Assembly (NCBI GenBank): GCA_963693365.1 | Contig: CAVNZM010000006.1 | Span: forward strand, 5,890,001 to 5,954,000 | Reading direction: 5' to 3' | Source: Amoebidium appalachense | Lineage: Eukaryota > Ichthyosporea | Length of the DNA stretch: 64,000 nucleotides | Part shown: positions 1 through 26,069 of the stretch, in pieces | Layout of the letters: the number at the start of each line of letters is the position of its first letter | How positions within the stretch are numbered: the first letter of the stretch is position 1 | The notes under the pieces: model-generated | Told to the model about the DNA's origin: nothing | Seen by the model: the letters and a program-made list of their open reading frames with translations, nothing else | Database searches by the model: none | Program-made: the position numbers and the translations under genes

Positions 1-92
1 ATGCCCCCGGTGCAGCCAGCACCCTGAGACCACCACCCACCTCTGGGCCTGCCCGGCCCATGCCGGGGAAGTCCCCACCCTGACCACCGCCA

Positions 93-245
93 TCACAGCC
101 TGCATCCACTGTTGGACATTGTGTTCATAGAAGCTAGTTCTAGTGCACGTTGTTCCTTCTGTAAGTCAGAAATGATTGCATCTTGTGAGGCCAACCTCTG
201 CTCCAGTAGTTGGACTAGTTGCTGCAACTGTAAGTTGTCAGACAT
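93..245 (-). CDS. N-terminal ORF of a truncated coiled-coil protein, possibly Gag-like
   Basis: A 50-codon frame starts at an ATG on the minus strand (245) and reads MSDNLQLQQLVQLLEQRLAS before a glutamine/leucine-rich helix that ends at a TGA (93-95). The heptad-like Leu/Gln pattern suggests a coiled coil. In the next frame the sequence stays open to the window edge and is Gly-rich, so the product may continue through a frameshift or a splice. A coiled-coil start followed by Gly-rich sequence resembles the Gag start of LTR retrotransposons, but no LTR, primer-binding site or zinc knuckle is visible. The TATA element at 357-365 lies 112 bases upstream. The function is unknown; the start is fairly likely, the family is a guess. 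Confidence 0.35.
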   Translation of the reverse strand: MSDNLQLQQLVQLLEQRLASQDAIISDLQKEQRALELASMNTMSNSGCRL

Positions 246-356
246 AGTGTAGTGTATGATGGGTAACTAGTCTATGTGTTTTGTGCACTGGAAACGACAG
301 TAGAAAAGTGTAAATCAAACGTTCTGCTTCCCATGTTTGTGACATGGGAGGCACTG

Positions 357-365
357 CTTTATATA
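357..365 (-). promoter_or_regulatory. TATA box of the left-edge minus-strand unit
   Basis: The minus strand reads TATATAAAG, about 112 bases before the ATG at 245. Two hairpins flank it: CCCATGT/ACATGGG at 330-348 and GGCCACC/GGTGGCC just upstream of the TATA element. The placement suits a Pol II promoter with a leader of about 85 bases. Confidence 0.4.
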
Positions 366-1745
366 GTCGTTGGCCACCTCATGGTGGCCTCGTGTGCACC
401 CTGGTGGTGGGCCATGTACAGCATGGCCGAAAAGAGAGCACAATGAAAACAAGTCGTTAAAGATATAAAAGTTAACTGTGCACGTTGAGTGGCTAGTTAA
501 CTTGCACTAAAGCACACAAATAAACGTGTTTAACACACCAATTGCAGTTAAACGTAAATCTTGCTTCACACAACTAAAAATATTCTGAGAATATCCGGGA
601 ATAAAGCACACTACCACTCTAAGAATAGAATCCTGTGGCAAATATAGACATGACATCATCTGAACCGGGAATATTAATTAATGAGCACAATTAGCACGTT
701 GCTAGTGAAGCTCGTCATTGGTACAGTTTTGGCTCAAACATATAACTACCATATATGAATATGACCGTAAACAAAAGCTCTATGCACTCGAGTGAGTGTT
801 GAAACAGTTATTCAATTGCTCAGAAACTTTCTCTAACAGACATTGCTAGCCGGGAGTACCAGTGTACTCCAACATCCACAACGTCCTGCACACTCGTCAT
901 CCAAACACCCCCACGGCACAGCACCACCATACGGCAGCCACGGTGGTAGACCAATGTGCATGGATAAACTGGATAGGAGGCAACGGTGACCCACCTGACC
1001 CCGAAGACACCAAGTGGGTCGAACGGGATTCTGCCCACGATCGGCGGGCCCACTACTTGCAGCCACCGGCACCACCAAGACCACCACCCGGGCCATCTTA
1101 GGAAAAATCACAGTAGAGTTGCAATCCTTTTTCTTTGCAAAAATTTGGCACCCACGGAACACAACACTCCCCCCCACCCACCCTAAAATGCAAAAACACC
1201 ACCATATACCCACCACCCGTAGAAAGAAAAGTATGGCTCTCCAAAAACCCAAAAAACCAACAAATACACCCCCCACACACACCCGGCCGGCCTGTTCTGA
1301 ATGCCGGAACACCCACAGACCCGGTGTGCCCTGTAAAACCCACCTTTTAGTCCACAAAAACATCGCCACAACATACGTACACCAACACATAATGTTAGGC
1401 AGCAACCCCCCACCACCACCACCACCACACCCCATCATCCACCCATACCCACCGTAAATATTATACACAACACCTAGGACTTCCCAATACTGTAGATCGA
1501 CCAATGAGAGCCCTCGGTTAACGTTTATTGCTAGGTTTTTGAATGGAGGGGAGGACTGGAGCCTCCTGCCGGCGTGGCTGGGGTAGTAGCCCTGGGCAAA
1601 GTGTGTACTTATAGTTAGGTTGTGAAGGATGGTTTAGCTTAGCTGAACTCATAGATAGCACCTTAACTAGTGTACTGTCGGTGCTGTGTGGTAGACGGTA
1701 GTTTCCCTAGAGGGCCTGAAAAGGCCTCCGGGAACAAAACGTGAT
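366..1745. other. No gene seen; C-rich plus strand
   Basis: From 366 to about 830 the sequence is AT-balanced and unique-looking. From about 860 to 1460 it is rich in CCA/CAC triplets, so overlapping frames stay open without resembling any protein. From 1500 to 1745 it is unique again. I see no conserved protein or RNA gene. Confidence 0.5.
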
Positions 1746-1772
1746 AAAAAAAAAAAAAAAAAAAAAAAAAAA
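1746..1772 (+). repeat. A27 homopolymer tract
   Basis: A pure run of 27 A follows AACGTGAT. It could be the tail of a retroposed copy covering roughly 1500-1745, but no body was recognised and no target-site duplication was found. Confidence 0.6.
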
Positions 1773-1955
1773 TGTATCGTGGTGTGTTTATGTGTATCGT
1801 AGGCACACGTGTGTGTGTGTCAGGTTTTGCGTGTAGTGTGTGTGTGTGGTGTATTGATCAGTATGTGTGTGTGTGTATGTATGTGTGTGTGTGTGTGTTT
1901 GTGTGTGTGTGCGTGCACATAATAAATGTGTGTATGCGTTTGTATGCTTATTTGT

Positions 1956-1997
<42 letters not shown>

Positions 1998-2285
1998 GTG
2001 TGTGTATCACCGTGCTGGCGTGTGCGTGTGTGCGTCTGTGTGCATCTCTCTGCGCGTGCGTGCGACGTTGCGCGCGCGCGTGTGTGTACACGTGTGTGCA
2101 CACGTGTCATTGTGTGTGCGTGCGAACTTGCGTGCGTGCGTGCGTACATGCGTGTGTGTTTGTGTGTGTGTGTGTGGGTTTGTGTGTTTATGTGTGCGTG
2201 TGTGTGTCCTACTTGTGCGTGCATTTGTTTATGCTGCATGTGCATGCGTGTGTGCGCCCATGACGCACACACGCACAAGCAGCTG
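1773..2285. repeat. Impure (TG)n microsatellite block
   Basis: About 500 bases of TG/TGTA/TGCG alternation with pure (TG)n cores near 1960-1995. All frames are open because the sequence lacks stop triplets. Confidence 0.9.
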
Positions 2286-4236
2286 AAGCATATGCCCCTA
2301 CAAAGTACTACTAGCTAGAGTGTGGCTCAAGTTGACCCACTAAATAGCCTATTTTGCTATGAAATGATGTGGATGTGGTTAGAACCATGAACGAATTGCT
2401 TCTTAGAATTATAATATATATAGGGCCTGAATTGCCCAGGCTTACATCCAAGTCTGCCGTATCCGAGCATAAAACACGCTCTGCCTTAACACATGTGTGC
2501 ATATGCATGTGAATAGTCAGGGATGTGCATACATGTGAAGCTTACCAAGCCCAAAAACCGGATCAGTTCCAATTCGTTGTTTAGGCTACAAAAGGTCATT
2601 ATGAAAGCAACCAACTGGCAGCGAAAACGCAACAAACAAGAGCTGTTACAGATGCGGGAAGTTGCAACTTTGAAGTAAGTTCCGGTCACATGACCCGGCC
2701 GCGGGGCCGCCGGCGCCGGGTTTGTTTACGTTCAACGGCGCGTCATGATTGGCTTACCTAAAAGTATATTCGCTGCCTTGAACCAATGAGAATGGATAAT
2801 TGAAGACTAGTCACTCTGAGGTGCTGTCTCCCTGCGGCCTCTCTTCTTCTTCTTCTTTTTTTTTTTTTTTTTTTTTTTTTTAAGTTGCCGCAGGCGACAG
2901 TCACTAGACAATGTTTGATCATGACGTCATGGCATTTATTTATTTACTTTTGGTTGGCTTAAATATACGCAAACCTGTTAAATTAAGTAAACAAATCGTA
3001 AACAATAACATGATAAACTGTCCAGATATTTTAACATGCCAATCAACATGCTAGTTATAAAATTTGAAAATTGTTAAAGCTATTGGATTGATGAATATAA
3101 ACTATATAACAGATCAAGGACCACCGAGCGATTTGATTCGTGAATACAGCTTCATAAACCCGGCGGGAGACGTCCCGCAGCGTAGTAGGGCCACCACTTA
3201 CGTAAGCCAGCGGATACAAAGCCTTGGCTAGTTGAAGACCGTTTTATTGCTTTATCAGTCGTACACCAAATTCCTAACAAACCCGTCATTTTCTTTCGTA
3301 GAAAATATTGAAAGTAGTATTGGCATAGACTATTTTCTTCATTTTTTGCACAACAGAGTCTGAAATAAACGAAAACCGAACTCTAAACAGATACTTTCTG
3401 GGAAAATGCTCTGAGGATGAATGGTTGAGGCAGGAGCACGAATTGCTTCGCTTCAAGTATTGCCACATCTGATTGGGTAATGCTAATGTTTCAGAAATAG
3501 ATGACTCTTCCTAAACTCTGTACTTAAATATATTGACATTTCCGGACCGAAAGCCATTAAACGTTTCTTGTTTCTGAGGTTGCTAAAAACATGAAAGAGC
3601 CCAAAAAGGGCTACAAGTTTTATATATCTTGTTAGAATAATTTTATATAACTCAGTTATAGCAGTTGCAGATATGATTTATGTTACTTTAGTTAAAGTGC
3701 ACGTTTTTGTTAGAGCTCGTAAATTTCTAATAAACCTTTTGAGATCACGAAAGACCGTCGAAATAAAAGTTTGTTGGGAACCGCTCAGTGCTACGGTGTT
3801 TCACGGTTTCAACGGTACACAAGGTTTGGTGCACAAAGTAACACCCGCACACACACGCGGGTTTGATTTTAAGCATACTGTGAGTACGCTCGTGTGCGTT
3901 GTTTTCGTAGTGTCTTCATAGTGTGCTGTTTCAAAGCATTTGTATCTTTGTGACTTCTGCTTTTATTCTAGTGCAAAACAAAGGAGGACAAGGAGGTTTA
4001 GAGCAAAACATAGCACCCTTCTCTCAGGTGTTGCATGCAACCTCTGCTTGTTTCACATGGTGCACTATAGGGTTGGTGATTTAAACGCTAAAACGTCCAA
4101 AAGTTGTAGAGACCATAACCTCTGATAGCTCTGGGTTGGTTAAGACTGGAAAACACGATTGCACAAGCAATTGGAACTCATTTTTGGCAACACCGAAAGA
4201 ATCCTTGCTTGGGAGTGACGGAGAACACACGAGAGA
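2286..4236. other. Gene-free interval with hairpins and homopolymers
   Basis: There is no credible coding region. Landmarks are a GC-rich inverted repeat (CCCGGC at 2694 pairing with GCCGGG ending 2720), a run of about 34 T near 2847-2881, a perfect TGACGTCA palindrome near 2923, and a near-palindrome GCGGGA/TCCCGC around 3163-3178. The sequence from 3300 to 4236 is unique and AT-rich. It is the presumed upstream region of the transporter gene. Confidence 0.5.
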
Positions 4237-19040
<14,804 letters not shown>

Positions 19041-19268
19041 CATCCATGGATCGGTCTAATCTCGCATTCCTGGGCAAGCCGGAAAATGCCGGAAACGCGT
19101 AGCATTGTGACACCGACTTCGGTGTTTCTGTTAAAGATGTTGTGTTTTTGTATTTATTGTCTACGAACTAAATAGCGTGCGTGTATGTGTGTGTGTGTGT
19201 GTGTGTGCGCGCGCGCGCGCGCGCGTGTGCATGTGTGTGTGTGCGTGTGTGTGTTCACGTATGTGCTT

Positions 19269-19299
<31 letters not shown>

Positions 19300-19959
19300 G
19301 GGGGGCTGAATGAATCAAACTGATGGATACACGAAGCACCCTTACAAGCACACTGTACGTTTAAACGGATACACATGGCTCTAATATAGAAACATATCCT
19401 AATTTGGGAACACTCTTTAATTAGGGAACACACCTTTTGGGGGGCTCTTTGCACTAACGCCTCCATTTTTTTCCCTTCTTCTTAGGGTTCGTTTAGTTCC
19501 CTTAGCTTCATAGCTTCATAGAACGGGGTGTTTTGCCTTTCTCCATTGTGAATTTTCAGTTTCCAGGCGAGGCAGAGGGGCTCGAAAGGTAGCACCAATA
19601 TTCTGAAATGACACTGCTTTATGTTCCCCGATCTTGCGATTTTGTTGCCAATGGATGAATTTGCAATGAATGCATGTCTTTCGAAAATTTTGCAGCAATG
19701 TGTCCTAAAATCATAATTCGTCACCTTTTTCTTGTCCTAATCTCTTAGAATCTCTCTGATCTGCCAGGGTTTTTTTGTCTCCTGCGCATACCGAATTTTA
19801 GGAATCGGTTATGGTGTTTTCTAAGGCCTAAAGCCTTAGAAAGGAGTGGATTGGTGTATATAGGTGTGTGCTCTGCACATGTACAGGCTTCATGGAGTAG
19901 ACTTCTCTTTTTCATTTCTCTAGTAGCTTCTTCTTTTTTTTTTTTTTTTGTATGTTTGT

Positions 19960-20023
<64 letters not shown>

Positions 20024-20548
20024 ATGTGTGTTTTTCTGTGTGTTTTTCTGTGTGTGTGTGTGTGGTGGTGGTGGGGGGGGCGGGGGAGGAGGGGGTGGGG
20101 GGCGGGGGGTGGAGGAGGTGGAGGGGGGGGGGGGGGGGGGGGGGGGTGCATCTGACCTCTACTTTTGCTGATGTTCGCTTCAACCCAGGCCTGGCAGTGC
20201 CGGCATGTTTGCATGATTTTAAATTATTTTTGCATGATTTAATTTTAGGAGTATTTCTGTACATACAAACGATGGTGTAAAAAAGACAAAAATGGTGTGA
20301 TTGTATAGTTGCGACGAGTATTTCTGTATATTTTTGATTCAGGTCTTGCAATAAATTCGAGCCCTTTTGGTCTGACGTCTTGACAGATCATCAGCAGGGT
20401 TGTTGGATGTCATTTTGCTGATCGTTTTGTGGGCACACTTGCCCTTATACTGTACTGTCATTGTAGCGGCTGTGTATCATAATGGCACATGTGTTTTCTG
20501 TTTTCTGGGTAACTTGCTGGAAGACAGGAAATGGCGTCGGCCGGGGGA

Positions 20549-20609
<61 letters not shown>

Positions 20610-20636
20610 GGTACGAATGTATTTTATCATGTGTGT

Positions 20637-20674
<38 letters not shown>

Positions 20675-20736
20675 GGGGGGAAGGAATGGGGGAGGATGGT
20701 ATATATATGCATGTGGTTGTGTCGGTGGATGTTAAC

Positions 20737-20796
<60 letters not shown>

Positions 20797-20810
20797 GTGT
20801 GTGTGTCAGA
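19041..20810. other. 3' flank of the transporter gene; simple repeats
   Basis: The sequence holds (GC/GT)n at 19185-19255, a T-run followed by a G-run at 19268-19305, unique sequence 19310-19920, (TG)n about 19960-20025, and G-rich tracts at 20085-20146, 20551-20608 and 20637-20673. (TG)n follows at about 20741-20795. No coding region or obvious poly(A) signal was identified. Confidence 0.6.
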
Positions 20811-20815
20811 CTTTA

Positions 20816-21218
20816 AGGGGTCACCCGCAACCGGTAAATATATACGAATATATATACGAATATATACGAATATATTTAAACATATATAAATATATATATG
20901 AATATATATATAAATATATATGAATATACATGAATATATACGAATATATGTACACGTGACCGAGAATGGCACAGCCTGTGCCACACACCGTCGTCACACA
21001 CGTTCAATATCGGACCAATCAAACATCAGATACGTTATCATTCGCGCCGACTACTAACAATTTCTACGATGTACGAGATATATCAGGCTATATGCAGATA
21101 TATGTAAATACATGAATATATATGAATATATGTAAATATATGTAAATATATGGTGTAAATAAATGTATACGAATATATACGAATATATATATAAAAATGC
21201 AACTTGCGGGTGACCCCT
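20816..21218. mobile_element. 403-bp MITE with 15-bp TIRs and CTTTA target duplication
   Basis: The left end AGGGGTCACCCGCAA (20816-20830) is the exact reverse complement of the right end (21204-21218). CTTTA stands immediately outside both ends (20811-20815 and 21219-21223), a 5-bp target-site duplication. The interior is AT-rich with repeated CGAATATATA motifs near both ends and a perfect short hairpin, GGCACAG-C-CTGTGCC, in the centre. There is no ORF, so it is a non-autonomous DNA transposon. The superfamily is not assignable from the ends alone. Confidence 0.85.
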
Positions 21219-21223
21219 CTTTA

Positions 21224-21424
21224 TGGTTTTGTATGTGTGTGTGTGCTGTGGTGTTTGCGCTTGTCTTCTGTTTTAGTGTACGCGCACGTGCGCCCGCCAC
21301 CCCAACCACACACGTCCCTTTCCACCCTCGATCACACAAACATTCCGGTCACACACTTCTCAAACCACACAATCTTAAAACTTCCACCTTTCGTTTGAGG
21401 GTGGTGGTGGTGGGGGGGGGGGGC

Positions 21425-21459
<35 letters not shown>

Positions 21460-21526
21460 GGGGGGGGGGGGGGGGGGGGGATGCAAACGACGGCCAGAGG
21501 GAGAGGCCGGGGGGGGGGGGGGGGGG

Positions 21527-21568
<42 letters not shown>

Positions 21569-21682
21569 TTGTAAAAGTTGGAGGTAAGTGAGGGGGGGGG
21601 GGGGGAGGGGGGGAGGGGGGCATAGTGCTGCCCAGCAGACACACAATACCCGGCATCTTGTCAAAAAGCCCCCTCCCCCCCC

Positions 21683-21722
<40 letters not shown>

Positions 21723-22077
21723 GCACCGTGATTCCTCTGTTCTCCCCGCTTCCTCAACCACGCTGAAGCCCCCCCTCCCGCCACGACGATATCGTTACAC
21801 ACAGTCATAAACACAGTGTTAAAGTTTATGAAAACGTTGTGTGTGTGTGTGTGTGTTGTGTATATGTGTGTGCGATTGTGTGTATGTGTGTGTGTGTCTG
21901 TGTGTGTGCCTGATGCTGGTGGTGATGATCGAAAAGGGGGGGGGGGGGGGGGGGCGCTCCCTGCCAAACAGACAAGCACCCCCTCCTGTGCTCTGCTTGT
22001 GTGCACGGCAGGAAGCTTCGATCATCGGGTGTGTGTGTGGACATGTGTGCTGAAAGCGGATGTGTATACCATCCCAC
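21224..22077. other. Simple-sequence interval
   Basis: Contains G-tracts (21412-21480, 21510-21529, 21590-21620), (GA)n at about 21530-21566, (CA)n at 21687-21717, (TG)n at about 21836-21910 and a G-run near 21938-21954. No gene seen. Confidence 0.6.
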
Positions 22078-23325
22078 ATGTGTGCATCTGTACATGTACA
22101 TGTGCATCTGTACATGTACATGTGCATCTGTACGTGTGTGCATCTGTACGTGTGTGCATCTGTACATGTGTGCATCTGTACATGTGTGCATGTGTACACG
22201 TGTGCATCTGTACATGTGTGCATCTGTACATGTACATGTGCATCTGTACGTGTGTGCATCTGTACATGTGTGCATCTGTACATGTGTGCATCTGTACATG
22301 TGTGCATCTGTACATGTACATGTGCATCTGTACGTGTGTGCATCTGTACATGTGTGCATCTGTACATGTACATGTGCATCTGTACGTGTGTGCATCTGTA
22401 CATGTGTGCATCTGTACGTGTGTGCATCTATACAAGTGTGCATCTGTACATGTGTGCATCTGTACATGTGTGCATCTGTACATGTACATGTGCATCTGTA
22501 CATGTGTGCATCTGATGATGTACATGTGTGCATCTGTACATGTGTGCATCTGTACATGTACATGTGCATCTGTACGTGTGTGCATCTATACATGTGTGCA
22601 TCTGTACATGTGTGCATCTGTACATGTACATGTGTGCATCTGTACATGTGTGCATCTGTACATGTACATGTGTGCATCTGTACATGTGTGCATCTGTACA
22701 TGTACATGTGCATCTGTACGTGTGTGCATCTATACATGTGTGCATCTGTACATGTGTGCATCTGTACATGTGTGCATCTGTACATGTACATGTGTGCATC
22801 TGTACGTGTGTGCATCTATACATGTGTGCATCTGTACATGTGTGCATCTGTACATGTGTGCATCTGTACATGTACATGTGCATCTGTACATGTGTACATC
22901 TGTACATGTACATGTGCATCTGTACGTGTGTGCATCTGTACATGTGTGCATTTGTACATGTACATGTGCATCTGTACGTGTGTGCATCTATACATGTGTG
23001 CATCTGTACATGTGTGCATCTGTACATGTGTGCATCTGTACATGTGTACATCTGCACGTGTGTGCATCTGCACGTGTGTGCATCTGCACGTGTGTGCATC
23101 TGCACGTGTGTGCATCTTTTCATGTGTGCACCTGTACATGTGTGCATCTGTACATGTGTAAATCTTTTCATGTGTGCATCTGTACATGTGTGCATCTGTA
23201 CATGCGTGCATCTGTACATGTGTAAATCTTTTCATGTGTGCATCTGTACATGTGTGCATCTGTACATGTGTAAATCTTTTCATGTGTGCATCTGCACGTG
23301 TGTGCATCTGTACATGTGTGGTTGC
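22078..23325. repeat. 16-base minisatellite TGTGCATCTGTACATG
   Basis: About 1.25 kb of a 16-base unit with variants CTGTACGTG, CTATACATG, CTGCACGTG and CTTTTCATG, and frequent insertion of an extra TACATG. The unit lacks stop triplets in five of the six frames, so long spurious ORFs cover it on both strands. The core GTACATGTAC is palindromic. Confidence 0.95.
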
Positions 23326-24056
23326 AGAAGAGGATTGGTGCATACGCGAAGACAGTGTATTTGTACGGTATTTGTATGTGGGTGCAGTGTATGCGTGGAT
23401 TTTGCATACGGCCAATTGGGCTTATGTGGATTTTTATGCCGTGTGAGTAGGTGGGAGGTGTGTGTGTGTGTGCATGTGCGTGTGCATGTGTGTGCGTGTG
23501 CGTGTGCGTGTGCGTGTGCGTGAGCGTGCGCGTGCGCCCGTGCATGCCTGCGTGCGTGCACGTGTGTGTGTGTGTGTTTCTGAGGTGCGTGTGTATTTCG
23601 TTCATGTACGGACCTGTGAGTGCAGTGTGTGCTTGGATTTTGTGCATCAAGCCATTAAACTAATATTTGTGTTTGTTTTGCGTGCGTGTATGTGTGTTTT
23701 ATACTGTAGTTTTGTGTCGTCACAAACTGTTACCTATGTTCTGTGCGTTGGAGCATCGCATTGTTCACAAGCACGTTTTTCGTGGTAGTGTATGCGCATG
23801 TGCACATGGTTATAGAGAGATTGGGCTGATTCAAAAAAGACCAGACTCGTGTTATACTATATGAGACCAGGAAGGTGTTATACTATATGGCGGGGAAACA
23901 GGAGGGCAAGAAATAAAGGAGGGAGATATACAGGTTGGAAGCAAGTTGGGAAACGTTGCACACCAAATCCTGGTGGGGCGGGGAGAGGGGGGAAGGGGGA
24001 GGGGAGGTGGGGAAGGGTGTTGTAGATGGGGATGGGGTGGGGAGGGTAAGAGACAA

Positions 24057-24100
<44 letters not shown>

Positions 24101-24497
24101 TGTGTGTGTGATGTGTGTCTTTGTGTGTTTTTTTTTTTTTTTTTTTTTTTTTTTTTGGGGGGAGGGGGGGGGGAGGAGGGGGGAGGGGGGGGGCTGGGGT
24201 CGTGGTGAAAGACACTGACTCGTTTTTTCAATCATTGTTTTTTTACTCGACAGGCCAGGGCCATCTAGGCACACGTGCTGGGCTGGAGATTGACTTCAAC
24301 AAATACACACATGTGGCATACACAAGGCCTACAACAAAAATAGTATACATATGGCTACCGCCACTCACACTACTTGTTTTGCTCAATACATGGGGATGCA
24401 ATAGTCTGCCAGAGATAGCATCAGGAACGTGTCCGCGCTAAACTAGCAGCTAGTCTAGGAGGCGTTGTAGTGCCGGCACCTGATTGGGCGCTGGCAT
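23326..24497. other. Mostly simple sequence; possible unassigned exon near 24251-24441
   Basis: TG/CG-rich sequence runs to about 23600, then unique sequence, (TG)n at 24060-24112 and a T-run followed by a G-run at 24128-24190. A pyrimidine tract and CAG acceptor at about 24235-24250 precede an open stretch containing KIVYIWLPPLTLLVLLNTWG that ends at 24441. It looks like a membrane helix but matches nothing I recognise and has no partner exon. Confidence 0.3.
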
Positions 24498-26069
24498 TTA
24501 GTAGAAGCGGTAGGCACGCTCATTGCCCCACGTGTAGTCACGGCGCTGGCGGTGGCCGTCCTCGTACTTGTTCTTGCCGTCCTCGTACTTGTTCTTGCCG
24601 TCCTCGTACTTGTTCTTGCCGTCCTCGTACTTGTTCTTGCCGTCCTCGCCGTCCTCGTACTTGTTCTTGCCGTCCTCGTACTTGTTCTTGCCGTCCTCGC
24701 CGTCCTCGTACTTGTTCTTGCCGTCCTCGTACTTGTTCTTGCCGTCCTCGTACTTGTTCTTGCCGTCCTCGTACTTGTTCTTGCCGTCCTCGTACTTGTT
24801 CCTGCCGTACATGTTCTTGTTGTCCTCGTACTTGTTCTTGCCGTACCGGTCGTCATACATGTTCTTGTTGTACTTGTTGTCCCCGTACTTATTCATGTAC
24901 ATGTTTCCTTCGTACTTGTTATCCTCGTACTTGTTCTTGCCGTACTGGGTGTTGTGCTCCTTCTTCTGCACTTTGCTGTAAGACCCCTGCCCGTAGTCCT
25001 TGCCGTAACTGTCCTCGTACTTGTTCTTGCCGTCCTCGTACTTGTTCTTGCCGTCCTCGTACTTGTTCTTGCCGTCCTCGTACTTGTTCTGCTCCTTCTT
25101 GCCGTAAGATTTGGTGTCTTTGCCGTAGCGATCCTCGTACATGTTCTTGTTGTCCTCGTACTTGTTATCCTCGTACTTGCTCTTGCTGTACCGGTCGTCG
25201 TACATGTTCTTGTTGTACTTGTTGTCCCCGTACTTGTTCATGTACATGTTTCCCTCGTACTTGTTATCCTCGTACTTGTTCTTGCCGTACTGGGTGTTGT
25301 GCACTTTGCCGTACGTCTCCTGCCCGTAGTCCTTGCCGTAACGGTCCTCGTACTTGTTCTTGCCGTCCTCGTACTTGTTCTTGCCGTCCTCGTACTTGTT
25401 CTTGCCGTCCTCGTACTTGTTCTTGCCGTAATCCTTCTTCACCTCCTTACCGTAACGGTTATCCTCGTACTTGTCCTTGCCGTAGCTCTCCTGCCCGTAC
25501 ATGTCGCGGCCGTAGTAATCCCTCTCGTAGGCCTGGCCGTAGTGGTCTTTGCCCATTCCCTGGCCGAACGAATCGTCGTGGTTGCTCTGACGGCCGTAGG
25601 AGTGGCCGTAGTGCTCGCTGCTGCCGTAGTAGGCCCCATCGTCGTACTGCTGCCGGCCCATGCCGTACCCGTGGCCATACTCCTGCCCGTACGAGTCGTC
25701 GTACTGACCGTATCCTTCGTCATAGTCGTCGCAGCGGCAGTCCTGGCTGTATTCCTCGTTCTTGTCATCCTCTTTCTTGCCGTAATCCTTCTTGTCGTCC
25801 CTCTTGCCGTTGTAATCCTCCTTCTTGTCGTCCTTCTTGCCGCCCTTGTGGTCCTTTTGGTCCTCTTTCTTGTCTCCGCCCTTATTCGAGACCGTCTCTG
25901 TGCCTGTGCGCAGCGTCAGCACTTTGGGATCCCACGTGGCTGGCTCTGTGCCGGCCGGCTGTGCCGATGGCATTGCTGCGGCGGTGGTTGGCGAGGCAGC
26001 GCCCAGGGCAGAGGGCAGGCAGGCCGCAGCCCCAAGCACGGCCAGAAGACGAATGCTGCTGGGCTTCAT
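24498..26069 (-). CDS. Secreted Lys/Tyr/Asp-rich tandem-repeat protein (KNKYEDG heptads)
   Basis: Intronless ORF of 523 residues. Residues 1-24 (MKPSSIRLLAVLGAAACLPSALGA) form a clear signal peptide. A short Ala/Pro/Thr linker is followed by a charged Lys/Asp block, a Tyr/Gly/Gln/Ser/His block (YGQ, GYGMGRQQY) with the only clustered cysteines (DCRCDDYD), and then more than 250 residues of KNKYEDG heptads with interspersed YGKDYGQ and NMYMNKYGDNKY blocks. A unit of about 116 residues is repeated twice at near nucleotide identity. No transmembrane anchor is present. The composition suggests an extracellular matrix, wall or adhesive protein whose tyrosines could be cross-linked; this is inference. 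On the coding strand a pyrimidine tract ending CACCCCTTAG lies about 30 bases before the ATG, so a 5'-UTR intron is possible. The family is unknown to me. Confidence 0.88.
   Translation of the reverse strand: MKPSSIRLLAVLGAAACLPSALGAASPTTAAAMPSAQPAGTEPATWDPKVLTLRTGTETVSNKGGDKKEDQKDHKGGKKDDKKEDYNGKRDDKKDYGKKEDDKNEEYSQDCRCDDYDEGYGQYDDSYGQEYGHGYGMGRQQYDDGAYYGSSEHYGHSYGRQSNHDDSFGQGMGKDHYGQAYERDYYGRDMYGQESYGKDKYEDNRYGKEVKKDYGKNKYEDGKNKYEDGKNKYEDGKNKYEDRYGKDYGQETYGKVHNTQYGKNKYEDNKYEGNMYMNKYGDNKYNKNMYDDRYSKSKYEDNKYEDNKNMYEDRYGKDTKSYGKKEQNKYEDGKNKYEDGKNKYEDGKNKYEDSYGKDYGQGSYSKVQKKEHNTQYGKNKYEDNKYEGNMYMNKYGDNKYNKNMYDDRYGKNKYEDNKNMYGRNKYEDGKNKYEDGKNKYEDGKNKYEDGKNKYEDGEDGKNKYEDGKNKYEDGEDGKNKYEDGKNKYEDGKNKYEDGKNKYEDGHRQRRDYTWGNERAYRFY

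Noticed and set aside
1772-2318. Cys/Val-rich open frames across TG blocks here and elsewhere (for example 34655-35056, 53611-53847)
   Set aside because: They are translations of (TG)n/(CA)n in every frame, with no start context, splice signals or protein-like composition.
21816-23523. ORFs of 331-469 codons over the 16-base repeat
   Set aside because: They arise on both strands and in several frames because the unit lacks stops; no domain or signal peptide.
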